DNA from: Thermoleophilales bacterium
GTDB lineage: Bacteria; Actinomycetota; Thermoleophilia; Solirubrobacterales; 70-9
Length of the DNA: 64,000 bases
Assembly: GCA_020636895.1 (NCBI GenBank)
Contig: JACJWZ010000001.1
Span: 620,001 to 684,000, forward strand
Direction: 5' to 3'
The notes under the pieces were generated by a model. It had not been told where the DNA came from, ran no database searches, and was given only the letters and a program-made list of their open reading frames with translations. Positions 28,926-37,757 of the stretch are shown one piece after another (within the stretch, counting starts at the first letter, position 1; each line of letters opens with the position of its first letter). A program made the position numbers and the translations under genes.

Positions 28926-30266
28926 GTGACGATCGAGGAGCTGAAGAAGGCGGTAGCCGACGGCACGGTCGACACCGTGCTCCTGGCGATCGCCGACATG
29001 GAGGGTCGGATGCAGGGCAAGCGCCTGACCGCCTCGCACTTCCTCGGCGAGGTGCTCGACCACGGCGCCGAGGGCTGCAACTACCTGCTCGCCGTCGACG
29101 TCGACATGGAGACCGTCGAGGGCTACGAGATGTCGTCGTGGTCGCGCGGCTACGGCGACTTCCAGATGAAGCCGGACCTCGACACGCTCCGGCCGGTGCC
29201 CTGGCAGCCCGGGACGGTGATGGTCATCGCCGACCTGCAGTGGGAGGACGGCAGCGAGGTCGTCGCCTCGCCGCGACAGATCCTCCGCAGGCAGCTCGAC
29301 CGCCTCGCCGAGCGCGGCCTGATCGCCAACGCCGGCACCGAGCTCGAGTTCATCGTCTTCAAGACGTCCTACGAGGACGCTTGGAGGTCGGCCTTCCGCG
29401 AACTCGAGCCGGCCAACCTCTACAACGTCGACTACTCGCTGCTCGGCACCGCACGCGTCGAGCCGCTGATCCGCCGGATCCGCAACGAGATGGCCGCCGC
29501 CGGCCTGACTGTGGAGAACTCCAAGGGCGAGTGCAACCTCGGCCAGCACGAGATCAACTTCCGTTACGGAGAGGCGCTGAAGACCGCCGACGAGCACGCG
29601 ATCTACAAGAACGGCGCCAAGGAGATCGCCGCCCAGGAGGAGCACTCGATCACCTTCATGGCGAAGTTCAACGAGCGCGAGGGCAACTCGTGCCACATCC
29701 ACTGCTCGCTGGCGCACTCCGGGGGCGAGCAGGAGGGGAGCAACGCCTTCGGTGGGGACCGGCAGCTCTTCGAGCGCTTCCTCGCCGGCCAGCTCGCCTG
29801 CCTGCGAGAGATGACCCTGATGTACGCGCCCTACGCCAACTCCTACAAGCGCTTCGTGCCGGGCTCCTTCGCGCCGACCGCGGTCGCCTGGGGCGAGGAC
29901 AACCGCACCTGCTCGCTGCGGGTCGTCGGTCACGGCGAGTCGCTGCGGCTCGAGAACCGCCTCCCCGGCGCCGACGTCAACCCCTACCTGGCCCTGAGCG
30001 CGATGATCGCCTCCGGCCTGCACGGCGTCGACAACGAGCTGCCGCTCGAGCCCGCGTTCGAGGGCAACGCCTACGAGTCCGACGCTCCGCGCGTGCCGAC
30101 CAACCTCTACGAGGCCCGCGACCTCTTCGCGGCGAGCGAGGTCGCTCGCGATTCCTTCGGGGAGGAGGTCGTCGACCATTACCTCAACCGCGCCCGCATC
30201 GAGATCGAGGCCGTCGAGGCCGCGGTGACGGACTTCGACAAGTACCGCGGCTTCGAGAGGCTTTGA
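28926..30266 (+). CDS. GlnA4-like gamma-glutamyl-amine synthetase
   Basis: 446 residues of the glutamine synthetase superfamily. Visible: the substrate-site Glu of NAGTELEFIVF, SKGECNLGQHEINFRYGEALK, NSCHIHCSLAH, the ATP region PYANSYKRFVPGSFAPT, and RLPGADVNPYLAL. The shape and gene neighbours match the group of GlnA4/PuuA enzymes, which ligate glutamate to an amine instead of ammonia. The downstream amide hydrolase, aldehyde dehydrogenase and SDR follow the order of M. tuberculosis Rv2860c-Rv2857c (from memory). Possible substrates: ethanolamine, putrescine or other amines. Ordinary glutamine synthesis is unlikely in this context. Confidence 0.85.
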   Translation: MTIEELKKAVADGTVDTVLLAIADMEGRMQGKRLTASHFLGEVLDHGAEGCNYLLAVDVDMETVEGYEMSSWSRGYGDFQMKPDLDTLRPVPWQPGTVMVIADLQWEDGSEVVASPRQILRRQLDRLAERGLIANAGTELEFIVFKTSYEDAWRSAFRELEPANLYNVDYSLLGTARVEPLIRRIRNEMAAAGLTVENSKGECNLGQHEINFRYGEALKTADEHAIYKNGAKEIAAQEEHSITFMAKFNEREGNSCHIHCSLAHSGGEQEGSNAFGGDRQLFERFLAGQLACLREMTLMYAPYANSYKRFVPGSFAPTAVAWGEDNRTCSLRVVGHGESLRLENRLPGADVNPYLALSAMIASGLHGVDNELPLEPAFEGNAYESDAPRVPTNLYEARDLFAASEVARDSFGEEVVDHYLNRARIEIEAVEAAVTDFDKYRGFERL

Positions 30267-30283
30267 CGGCCTCGTCAACGTCG

Positions 30284-31030
30284 ATGAGGCCGGTCGTCGG
30301 CATCACCGCGGCGTTCGAGAGCGCCCGTTGGGCGGTCTGGCGGGACATCGACGTCAACATCTCCCAGCGCACGTACTCAGATCGCGTCGACGAGGCGGGA
30401 GGGGTGCCGCTGCTGCTGCCCGCCAGCGCGAGCGGAGCCGCCGACCCGGGAACGATCCTCGACCGGATCGACGGGCTCCTGCTCAGCGGCGGTGCCGACC
30501 TCGACCCGGCGAGCTACGGCGCGCCCGCGGATCCCCGCACCACCAACACGCGCCGCGCTCGCGACGATTTCGAGATCGCGCTCTGCCGCGCGGCGCTGGA
30601 GCGGGGGTTGCCGCTGCTCGGCGTCTGCCGCGGCTTTCAGGTCCTCAACGTCGCGCGCGGCGGCGATCTCGTCCAGCACCTCGACGACGCGGAGATGCAC
30701 GTGCACACGCCGGGGGTCTTCAGCGACCACCGCGTGCGCCTCGAACCCGGATCGCTCGCCGCGACCGCTTCCGGGGAGACGGACCTTCCCGTGCGCTCGC
30801 ACCATCACCAGGGGATCGGCCGCCTCGGCGACGGATTGGTCGCGACGGGATGGGCCGAACCCGGCGCCGTCGTCGAGTCGATCGAGATTCCGGACGCGCC
30901 CGGGTGGGTGCTCGGCATCCTCTGGCATACCGAGGAGGAGGCTTCGAGCCGGGTGATGGCGGCCTTCTGCGCCGCCGCCCGCGAATGGACCCCGCGGACG
31001 GCTTCACGAACCAAGGAGGTGAGCGTGTGA
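30284..31030 (+). CDS. Gamma-glutamyl amide hydrolase (class I amidotransferase, PuuD-like)
   Basis: 248 residues from ATG 30284. TTG 30263, overlapping the upstream TGA, is an alternative start. It is a peptidase C26/PuuD-type protein. The nucleophile elbow is LGVCRGFQVLNVA (Cys), and the catalytic His/Glu pair lies near GWVLGILWHTEEEA. Such enzymes split gamma-glutamyl-GABA or related amides to release glutamate. It sits between the ligase and the aldehyde dehydrogenase and overlaps the latter by 4 nt (GTGA). Confidence 0.85.
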   Translation: MRPVVGITAAFESARWAVWRDIDVNISQRTYSDRVDEAGGVPLLLPASASGAADPGTILDRIDGLLLSGGADLDPASYGAPADPRTTNTRRARDDFEIALCRAALERGLPLLGVCRGFQVLNVARGGDLVQHLDDAEMHVHTPGVFSDHRVRLEPGSLAATASGETDLPVRSHHHQGIGRLGDGLVATGWAEPGAVVESIEIPDAPGWVLGILWHTEEEASSRVMAAFCAAAREWTPRTASRTKEVSV

Positions 31031-32397
31031 GCACGCTGCAGGTGATCGAGCCGTCGAAGGCGAAGGTGATGGCGGAGATCCCGCGCGCGGGGGCCGAGGA
31101 AGTCGACGCGGCGGTCGCGAGGGCAAAGGCCGCTTTCCCCGGCTGGCGCGCCGTTTCCCCGGGCGATCGGGCCGCGCTCCTGCGTCGCCTCGCCGACGCC
31201 CTCGAGGACGCGCTCGAGGATCTCGCCCGGCTCGAGGCTCGCAACGCCGGCAAGCCGATAGGCGACGCCCGTGGCGAGATGGGGATGGTCGTCGAGACCT
31301 ACCGCTACTACGCCGGCGCACCCGAGCGCCTGCTCGGGCACACGATCCCGGTGGCGGGCGGTGTGGATATGACCTTCCGCGAGCCGCTCGGCGTCGTCGG
31401 GCTGATCGTGCCCTGGAACTTCCCGCTCGTAATCACCTCGTGGAAGTGCGCGCCGGCGCTCGCCGCGGGAAACACGATCGTCCTCAAGCCCGCGGAGCTG
31501 ACGCCGCTGACGGCGCTGGAGCTCGAGCGGATCGCGCTCGAGGCTGGGATCCCGGAGGGGGTCCTGAACGTCGTCGTCGGTCCCGGCTCGGTGTGCGGCA
31601 GCCGCCTGGTCGAGCACCCCGACGTCGCCAAGATCGCCTTCACGGGCTCGACCGAGGTCGGGTGCGGGATCGCCGCCGCGGCCGCCGGGACGATCAAGCG
31701 GGTGACGCTCGAGCTCGGCGGCAAATCGGCCAACATCGTCTTCGCGGACGCCGACCTCGAAGCCGCCGCGGCCTCCGCGCCCGGCGCCGTCTTCGGTAAC
31801 TCCGGCCAGGACTGCTGTGCGCGTTCGCGGATCCTCGTCGAGCGTCCCGCGATGGACGACTTCATGGCGGCGCTCGAGCGAGCCGTGACGGCGATCAAGG
31901 TCGGCGATCCGCTCGAGGAGTCCACCGGGATGGGCCCGTTGATCTCCGCCGGCCGGCTCGAGGCGGTCGGCTCCTTCGTCCCGGACGACGCTCCGGTCGC
32001 GATCCGCGGCGCCGCGCCCTCGGGGCCGGACAACCCCGGCTACTGGTTCCCGCCCACGGTGCTCGCGCCGATGAGCAACGACGACCGCGCCTCTCGAGAG
32101 GAGATCTTCGGACCCGTCGCCTGCGTCATCCCCTTCGACGGTGAGGAAGAGGCCCTGCGGATCGCCAACGACACCATCTACGGCCTCTCCGGTTCGATCT
32201 GGACCCGCGACGGCGCCAGGGCCCTGCGGGCCACCCGCGCCCTCGAGACCGGCGTGATCTCGGTCAACTCGAACTCCTCGGTCCGGGTCAGCACCCCATT
32301 CGGCGGCTTCAAGCAGTCCGGCGTGGGGAGGGAGCTCGGCCCAGATGCCCTCGACCACTACACCGACGTCAAGAACGTGTTCGTCGCGACCGACTGA
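31027..32397 (+). CDS. Aldehyde dehydrogenase
   Basis: 456 residues from GTG 31027. NAD(P)-dependent oxidation of an aldehyde to an acid. Motifs: VPWNFPLVITSWKCAPALAAGN, FTGSTEVG, LELGGKSANIVF (catalytic Glu) and the active-site Cys in NSGQDCCARSR. The family signature GPVACVIPFDGEEEALRIAND follows. By synteny it matches AldC of M. tuberculosis (Rv2858c) and is expected to act on gamma-glutamyl-aldehyde intermediates formed from the amine. Ends NVFVATD. Confidence 0.92.
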   Translation: MSTLQVIEPSKAKVMAEIPRAGAEEVDAAVARAKAAFPGWRAVSPGDRAALLRRLADALEDALEDLARLEARNAGKPIGDARGEMGMVVETYRYYAGAPERLLGHTIPVAGGVDMTFREPLGVVGLIVPWNFPLVITSWKCAPALAAGNTIVLKPAELTPLTALELERIALEAGIPEGVLNVVVGPGSVCGSRLVEHPDVAKIAFTGSTEVGCGIAAAAAGTIKRVTLELGGKSANIVFADADLEAAAASAPGAVFGNSGQDCCARSRILVERPAMDDFMAALERAVTAIKVGDPLEESTGMGPLISAGRLEAVGSFVPDDAPVAIRGAAPSGPDNPGYWFPPTVLAPMSNDDRASREEIFGPVACVIPFDGEEEALRIANDTIYGLSGSIWTRDGARALRATRALETGVISVNSNSSVRVSTPFGGFKQSGVGRELGPDALDHYTDVKNVFVATD

Positions 32398-32408
32398 CGA
32401 CCAAGCGG

Positions 32409-32414
32409 TAGCCT
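32409..32414 (+). promoter_or_regulatory. -10 box, leaderless type, for the SDR gene
   Basis: TAGCCT lies 9 nt before ATG 32424. Confidence 0.4.
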
Positions 32415-32423
32415 CGCGCCGAC

Positions 32424-33185
32424 ATGCCCGGCCGACTTCAGGACAAGGTGTGCGTCATCACCGGCGCCGCGAGCGGCATCGGCGCCGAGACCGCGAGACT
32501 CTTCGGCGAGGAGGGCGCCAAGGTCGTCGGCGTCGACCTCAGCCCCGATTCGATCGGCGACCTTGCGATCGAGGCCGACGTCACCGACGAGGAGCAGGTC
32601 AAGGCCATGTACCAGCGCGTCACCGACGAGCTGGGTCGCGTCGACGTCCTCTTCAACAACGCCGGGATCAACCCGCCCGACGACCAGTCGGTGCTCGACA
32701 CCGAGCTCGAGTGGTTCGAGCGGGTCCAGCGCGTCAACCTGACCAGCGTCTTCCTCTGCTGCAAGCACGGCATTCCGCACCTGCTCGCCAACGACCCGCC
32801 CGGCGGCTCGGTGATCAACACCGCCTCGTTCGTCGCGGTCATGGGCGCCGCCGTATCGCAGGTCTCCTACACCGCCTCGAAGGGCGCGGTGCTGGCGATG
32901 TCGCGCGAGCTCGGCGTCGAGTTCGCGCGCCGTGGCGTCCGGGTCAACGCGCTCTGCCCGGGTCCGGTCGATACGCCGCTCCTGCAGGAGCTGTTCGCCT
33001 CGGATCCGGGGAAGGCGGCGCGCCGGCTCGTGCACCTGCCGCTCGGTCGCTTCGCGGAGGCGCGGGAGATCGCCCAGGGCGCGCTCTTCCTCGCGAGCGA
33101 CGACAGCTCCTACGTGACCGCCTCGACGTTCCTGGTCGACGGCGGGCTGTCGGGGGCGTACCTGACCCCGGAAACCGGCGAGTAG
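32424..33185 (+). CDS. Short-chain dehydrogenase/reductase
   Basis: 253 residues. NAD(P) binding: GAASGIGAETARLFGEEG; NNAGINPP; catalytic Ser/Tyr/Lys: SFVAVMGAAVSQVSYTASKGAV; C-terminal PG-motif NALCPGPVDTPLL. Substrate unknown; it is last of the amine cluster, in the place of Rv2857c. Could reduce or oxidise an alcohol formed in the pathway. Confidence 0.9.
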   Translation: MPGRLQDKVCVITGAASGIGAETARLFGEEGAKVVGVDLSPDSIGDLAIEADVTDEEQVKAMYQRVTDELGRVDVLFNNAGINPPDDQSVLDTELEWFERVQRVNLTSVFLCCKHGIPHLLANDPPGGSVINTASFVAVMGAAVSQVSYTASKGAVLAMSRELGVEFARRGVRVNALCPGPVDTPLLQELFASDPGKAARRLVHLPLGRFAEAREIAQGALFLASDDSSYVTASTFLVDGGLSGAYLTPETGE

Positions 33186-33239
33186 GCGGCTGGGCCGACC
33201 GGTTCGGCCGGACTCCTTCGCGGTGCAGGCGGGTCGGTC

Positions 33240-33896
33240 CTAGTCCCGCCGCGGGGGTCGCCAGCAGTTGAGGACCTCGACCATCTGGTCCCATTCGAGG
33301 GGAGGTCGCCCGCCTTCGCCGCCCGCTCTCATCCCGATCAGCAGCAGCTCGAGATAGCGGCGCCAGAGTCCCGGTGCGACCGTCGCGGAGGCATCGGCAA
33401 CGCCTCCGAGCATGATCTGGATCATCGGCAGGTCCTGAGGAACGAAGTCGCTGCGCAGGTCGCCCGACTCCTTCGCACGCTCGACGAGCTCGCTGCCGAT
33501 GGGCCGCATCCGCTCACGGATCTCGGCGATCTTCTCCTTCCCCTCGCCGGAGCCGAGGAGGATCTCCTTGAGCCCGCGGTCGGAGGACTGGAGCTCGGTC
33601 GAGCGCTCGATGAAGGCAACGAGGCCGTCCCAGGGGTCGTCGATCTCCAGGCACTCCTCGCCGAGCTCGACCATCTGATCGATGCGCTCGTCGAAGAGCG
33701 CCTCGATCAGCTCCGAGCGTGAGCTGAAGCGACGGTAGGCGGTGCCGACTCCGACCCCGGCGCGCTTGGCGATGTCGTCGAGCGAGACGTGGAGCCCGCG
33801 CTCGGCGAACAGCTCCTTGGCGGCGTCGAGGAGGAGCTGCCGGTTGCGCTCGGCATCGGCTCGGAGTGGTTTGGGTGGCTTCGCCGGCGTGGACAT
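33240..33896 (-). CDS. TetR-family regulator
   Basis: 218 residues. HTH domain near residues 15-60 (DAAKELFAERGLHVSLDDIAKRAGVGVGTAYRRF), and a C-terminal ligand domain with AFIERSTELQ and IMLGGVADASATVAP. It is divergent from the MFS gene with 104 nt between starts, so it is the likely repressor of that exporter. A -10 box sits 9 nt before its own start. Confidence 0.9.
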   Translation of the reverse strand: MSTPAKPPKPLRADAERNRQLLLDAAKELFAERGLHVSLDDIAKRAGVGVGTAYRRFSSRSELIEALFDERIDQMVELGEECLEIDDPWDGLVAFIERSTELQSSDRGLKEILLGSGEGKEKIAEIRERMRPIGSELVERAKESGDLRSDFVPQDLPMIQIMLGGVADASATVAPGLWRRYLELLLIGMRAGGEGGRPPLEWDQMVEVLNCWRPPRRD

Positions 33897-33905
33897 GGGT
33901 CACAG

Positions 33906-33911
33906 AGCTTA
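33906..33911 (-). promoter_or_regulatory. -10 box, leaderless type, for the TetR gene
   Basis: On the minus strand TAAGCT lies 9 nt before ATG 33896. It overlaps the GCTTACAA element at 33907-33914, so a bound repressor would cover the start site. Confidence 0.4.
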
Positions 33912-33985
33912 CAAAACGGAGAACCATCCTCCACTTCTCTGCTACGGTGGCCCGACCTAAGTTGAGAGCTGTCCTCCGCTTACAA
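33907..33985. promoter_or_regulatory. Divergent regulatory region with GCTTACAA repeats
   Basis: GCTTACAA occurs at 33907-33914 and 33978-33985, as direct repeats 71 nt apart, in the gap between the TetR and MFS genes. One lies by the TetR -10, the other near the MFS ribosome-binding site (AAGGAGA 33984-33990). A GGAG-7-CTCC inverted pair lies at 33918-33932. They are candidate TetR sites. Real operators of this family are usually longer palindromes, so confidence is low. Confidence 0.35.
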
Positions 33986-34000
33986 GGAGACCCGAACCGA

Positions 34001-35461
34001 ATGCAAGCTGCAGCGAACCCCCACCACGAGCGCCGTTGGCTGATCCTCGCCGTCCTCAGCCTGGCCCAGTTGATGGTCGTGCTCGACGCGACCATCGTCA
34101 ACATCGCCCTCCCGTCCGCTCAGGCCGACCTCGGCTTCGGAGACGACCAGCGGCAGTGGATCATCACCGCCTACGCGCTCTCGTTCGGATCGCTGCTCCT
34201 GCTCGGCGGCCGCATCTCCGACATGTTCGGCCGCAAGTGGACCTTCGTCACGGGACTGATCGGCTTCGCCGTCGCCTCCGCGATCGGCGGCGCCGCGCCC
34301 AGCTTCGAGGTCCTCGTCGGCGCCCGCGCCCTGCAAGGTGTCTTCGGCGCGCTGCTCGCGCCAGCCGCCCTGTCGCTGCTGACGACGACCTTCACCGAGC
34401 CCTCCGAGCGCGGCAAGGCCTTCGGCGTCTTCGGCGCGATCGCCGGCAGCGGCGCCGCGGTCGGCCTGCTTCTCGGCGGCATCCTCACCGAGTACCTCGA
34501 CTGGCGCTGGTGCCTCTACGTCAACCTGATCTTCGCCGCGGTCGCCGTCTTCGGCGCGTTGAGCCTGATCCATAACCAGCGCTCCGGCACGCACACGGCC
34601 CTGGACATCCCCGGCACGCTGACGGCGTCCGGCGGACTCTTCGCCCTCGTCTATGGGTTCTCGAACGCCGAGCAGACGAGCTGGACCGATCCGCTGACGC
34701 TCGGCATGTTCGCGGCCGCGATCGTGCTCATCGGAGCGTTCGTCGCCATCGAGCGCCGGGTCGAGCATCCGCTGCTGCCCCTGCGCGTCGTCCTCGACCG
34801 CAACCGCGGCGGCTCCTACCTCGCCGTGTCGATGTCCGCGATCGCGATCTTCGCGGTGTTCCTGTTTCTGACCTACTTCCTGCAGCAGAACCTCGGCATG
34901 TCGCCGGTCACCTCCGGACTCGCGTTCCTGCCGATGGTCGCCGGGATCGTGATCTCCTCGACGACGGCGAACGTGAAGCTGCTCGCGAGGGTCGGCGCCC
35001 GTCCGCTCGTCCCGACCGGGATGACGCTCGGTGCCCTCGGGATGCTCTACCTGACGGGTTTGAGCACGGACTCGAGCTACGCGACGGACATCCTCCCGGC
35101 GCTCCTCCTCATGGGATTCGGCTTCGGCCTGATCTTCGCCCCTTCGATCGCGACCGCGACGCTCGGCGTCGATCCGGCTGACGCGGGTGTCGCCTCGGCG
35201 ATGGTCAACACCTCCCAGCAGGTCGGAGGATCGATCGGCACCGCGTTGCTCTCGACCCTCGCCGTCAGCGCGACCGACGCCTTCATGGCAGGCGCCCCGC
35301 AGACGCCGCAGTTGATGGCGGAGGCGGCCGTGCACGGCTACACGACGGCCTTCTACTGGTCGGCGGGCATCTTCGCCCTCGGCGCGATCGCCGCGGCGCT
35401 GCTGCTGCGCGCGAAGGGCAGTCGTGCACAGCCGGTCGGGGAGCCCGTGCTGGCTCACTGA
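34001..35461 (+). CDS. MFS drug/proton antiporter (DHA2 type, 14 TMS)
   Basis: 486 residues from ATG 34001. The DHA2 family signature is LAQLMVVLDATIVNIALPSAQ, followed by GGRISDMFGRKWTFVTGL. Motif C is near AIAGSGAAVGLLLGGIL. About 14 helices are present. It exports drugs or other small molecules with proton influx. The AAGGAGA Shine-Dalgarno 10 nt upstream decides the start. Probably controlled by the divergent TetR. Confidence 0.93.
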   Translation: MQAAANPHHERRWLILAVLSLAQLMVVLDATIVNIALPSAQADLGFGDDQRQWIITAYALSFGSLLLLGGRISDMFGRKWTFVTGLIGFAVASAIGGAAPSFEVLVGARALQGVFGALLAPAALSLLTTTFTEPSERGKAFGVFGAIAGSGAAVGLLLGGILTEYLDWRWCLYVNLIFAAVAVFGALSLIHNQRSGTHTALDIPGTLTASGGLFALVYGFSNAEQTSWTDPLTLGMFAAAIVLIGAFVAIERRVEHPLLPLRVVLDRNRGGSYLAVSMSAIAIFAVFLFLTYFLQQNLGMSPVTSGLAFLPMVAGIVISSTTANVKLLARVGARPLVPTGMTLGALGMLYLTGLSTDSSYATDILPALLLMGFGFGLIFAPSIATATLGVDPADAGVASAMVNTSQQVGGSIGTALLSTLAVSATDAFMAGAPQTPQLMAEAAVHGYTTAFYWSAGIFALGAIAAALLLRAKGSRAQPVGEPVLAH

Positions 35462-35496
35462 GCATCGCCGAGACAGGGAGGGTGAGCGGCCGCATC

Positions 35497-35502
35497 TAGA
35501 CT
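35497..35502 (+). promoter_or_regulatory. -10 box, leaderless type, for hisIE-trp
   Basis: TAGACT lies 6 nt before GTG 35509, the first gene of the hisIE-trpEGDC run. No leader peptide or attenuator fits in this gap. Confidence 0.45.
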
Positions 35503-35508
35503 GGCCGC

Positions 35509-36156
35509 GTGTCCTCGGACGACCCCGCAGACAGCACGCAGATCCGCTTCGACGAGCGCGGGCTCGCCCCGTGCGTCATCCAGGACGCCTCGACGGGCGA
35601 GGTCCTGACGCTCGCCTACGTCAACGCCGAAGCCCTGCAGCGGACCCAGGAGACCGGTGAGATGCACCTGTGGAGCCGCTCACGTGACGAGCTCTGGCAC
35701 AAGGGCGCGACATCGGGGAACGTGCAGAGGGTGCGCGAGCTCCGTTACGACTGCGACGCCGACGCCGTCCTCGCGCTCGTGGATCCGGCCGGGCCGGCGT
35801 GCCACACCGGCGAGCGCACCTGCTTCCACCGGGCCCTGCGAAGCGGACCGGGCGCCGCTGAGGTGCCCGAGGCGGTCAGCTTCGAGGCGCTGCCCGAGCT
35901 CGAACGCACGCTCGAGGCGCGCCGGGCCGAGCGCCCCGAGGGGTCCTACACGGCGCAGCTCCTCGCCGACCCCGAGCTGATCGGCGCCAAGGTGCGGGAG
36001 GAGGCCGACGAGGTCGCGCGCGCGGTCGCCGGCGAGTCGGACGAGCGGATCGCCGAGGAGGCGGCGGACGTCCTCTACCACCTCGAGGTCGCGCTCCTCT
36101 CGCGCGACGTACCGCTCGCGCGCGCGTTCGACGTCCTGCTGACAAGGCGCCGCTGA
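35509..36156 (+). CDS. hisIE: Bifunctional phosphoribosyl-AMP cyclohydrolase / phosphoribosyl-ATP pyrophosphohydrolase
   Basis: 215 residues from GTG 35509. The HisI domain (residues 1-110) has VLTLAYVNAEALQRTQETG, HLWSRSRDELWHKGATSGN and the zinc Cys set YDCDADAVL, CHTGERTCF. The HisE domain (residues 125-215) is GSYTAQLLADPELIGAKVREE and ADVLYHLEVALLSRDVPL. It carries out steps 2 and 3 of histidine synthesis. It sits 2 nt before trpE, so one histidine gene is co-transcribed with the tryptophan genes. Confidence 0.94.
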   Translation: MSSDDPADSTQIRFDERGLAPCVIQDASTGEVLTLAYVNAEALQRTQETGEMHLWSRSRDELWHKGATSGNVQRVRELRYDCDADAVLALVDPAGPACHTGERTCFHRALRSGPGAAEVPEAVSFEALPELERTLEARRAERPEGSYTAQLLADPELIGAKVREEADEVARAVAGESDERIAEEAADVLYHLEVALLSRDVPLARAFDVLLTRRR

Positions 36157-36158
36157 CC

Positions 36159-37757
36159 ATGCCCGACGCCGACGCAGGCGGCCCGCGCGCGGCGGCGGCC
36201 GCGACTCCGGGCAAGCTCTCCCCGTCGCTCGAGGAGGCGCGTGGGCTCGCCCGGGCGGGGACCGTCGTCCCGATCGTCCACACGTTCGTCGAGGACACCG
36301 AGACACCGGTCTCCGCGTTCCTGAAGCTGCGCGGCGACGGGCCCAGCTACCTGCTGGAGTCGGCCGAGCAGGGCGGGCGTCTGGGCCGGCACTCCTTCCT
36401 CGGCTTCAGCCCGCGGTTGGTGATGCGCTGGGTCGATGGCGAGCTGCTCGAGTGGGAGGGCGATGCCGCGGCCGCGCCCGCCTCCGGCCCCGGCGCGGCG
36501 GAGCCGACCAGCCGCACCGCCGCCCCTGATCCCTACGGCGCCGTGGCGGAGCGCCTCGCCGGGTTCGAACTCGCCGGCGGCGAGGATCTGCCGTTCGCCG
36601 GCGGCGCGGTCGGGCTGTTCGGCTACGACCTGGTCCGCACCGTCGAGCCGCTCGGCCCGCCGAACCCGGATCCGCTCGGCCTGCCCGACCTCGCGCTGAT
36701 GGTCTGCGAGCTGATCGTCGCCTTCGACCATCATCGGCACGAGGTCTCGATCATCGCCCTGGCCGTGGTCCCCGAGGGAGGCGACGACGGGTTCGACGCC
36801 GCCTACGCCCGCGCCGCGGCGTTGATCGAGCGGACCCGGGAGCGCCTGCGGGGTGAGATCCCCCGGCCGGAGCGGGAGCGGGAAGGCGAGTCCGGGCATG
36901 CCGCGTCACCCGAGGTCGAGTGGCGGTCGAACCTGACCCGCGAGCAGTTCGAATCCAACGTCGCCCGGATCGTCGAGTACCTGTACGCCGGGGACGCCTT
37001 CCAGGTCGTCCCCTCCCAGCGCTTCAGCTCGCCCTGCCCGGTCGAGGCTTTCTCGATCTACCGCGGCCTGCGCGCCGTCAACCCCTCGCCCTACATGTAC
37101 TTCCTCGACTTCGGCGACTTCGAGATCGCCGGCGCGTCCCCCGAGCCGCTGGTCAAGGTCGCCGGCGGCCGCGTCGAGACGCGCCCGATCGCCGGCACCT
37201 ACCCGCGCGGCGACAGCGAGGAGGAGGACCGCGCCAACGGCGAGGCGATGCTCGCCGATCCGAAGGAGCGGGCCGAGCACGTGATGCTCGTGGACCTCGG
37301 CCGCAACGACCTCGGCCGCGTCTGCCGCTACGGCACGGTCAAGGTCGACGAGCTGATGACGGTCGAGACCTACTCGCATGTGCTGCATATCGTCAGCCGC
37401 GTCTCCGGCGAGCTCCGCGAGGGGATGGGAGCGCTCGACGTGCTCCGCTCCGCCCTCCCGGCCGGCACCCTCTCGGGCGCACCAAAGGTCCGCGCCATGC
37501 AGATCATCGACGAGCTCGAGCCGGTCAAGCGCTGCTCCTACGGCGGCGCCATCGGCTACGTCGACTTCCGCGGCGACCTCGACACGGCGATCCACATCCG
37601 CACCGTCGTCGTCAAGGACGGCGAGATGCACGTTCAGGCAGGCGGGGGGACCGTCGCCGACGCCGTGCCCGCCAACGAGTACCGCGAGTCGCTGCAGAAG
37701 GCGAAGGCGATCTTCCGCGCCGTCGACGTCGCGGTCGAGCACCCGGAGTGGTCGTGA
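36159..37757 (+). CDS. trpE: Anthranilate synthase component I
   Basis: 532 residues. The tryptophan-feedback N-terminal part carries VPIVHTFVEDTETPVSAFLKL and SYLLESAEQGGRLGRHSFLGF. The chorismate-binding part has YAGDAFQVVPSQRFS, RPIAGTYPRGDSEEEDRAN, DLGRNDLGRVCRYGTVKV and LPAGTLSGAPKVRAMQIIDEL. It forms anthranilate with TrpG, encoded next with a 4-nt overlap. Start ATG 36159 is 2 nt after the hisIE stop. Confidence 0.96.
   Translation: MPDADAGGPRAAAAATPGKLSPSLEEARGLARAGTVVPIVHTFVEDTETPVSAFLKLRGDGPSYLLESAEQGGRLGRHSFLGFSPRLVMRWVDGELLEWEGDAAAAPASGPGAAEPTSRTAAPDPYGAVAERLAGFELAGGEDLPFAGGAVGLFGYDLVRTVEPLGPPNPDPLGLPDLALMVCELIVAFDHHRHEVSIIALAVVPEGGDDGFDAAYARAAALIERTRERLRGEIPRPEREREGESGHAASPEVEWRSNLTREQFESNVARIVEYLYAGDAFQVVPSQRFSSPCPVEAFSIYRGLRAVNPSPYMYFLDFGDFEIAGASPEPLVKVAGGRVETRPIAGTYPRGDSEEEDRANGEAMLADPKERAEHVMLVDLGRNDLGRVCRYGTVKVDELMTVETYSHVLHIVSRVSGELREGMGALDVLRSALPAGTLSGAPKVRAMQIIDELEPVKRCSYGGAIGYVDFRGDLDTAIHIRTVVVKDGEMHVQAGGGTVADAVPANEYRESLQKAKAIFRAVDVAVEHPEWS

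Noticed and set aside
28919..30280. Open frame extending upstream of the PuuD-like gene
   Set aside because: The upstream part is Arg-rich shadow of the GS-like gene in another frame; the real protein begins at 30284 or 30263.
35462..35508. Possible trp leader peptide or T-box before hisIE-trpE
   Set aside because: Only 47 nt separate the genes, with a -10 box 6 nt before the start, leaving no room for an attenuator.
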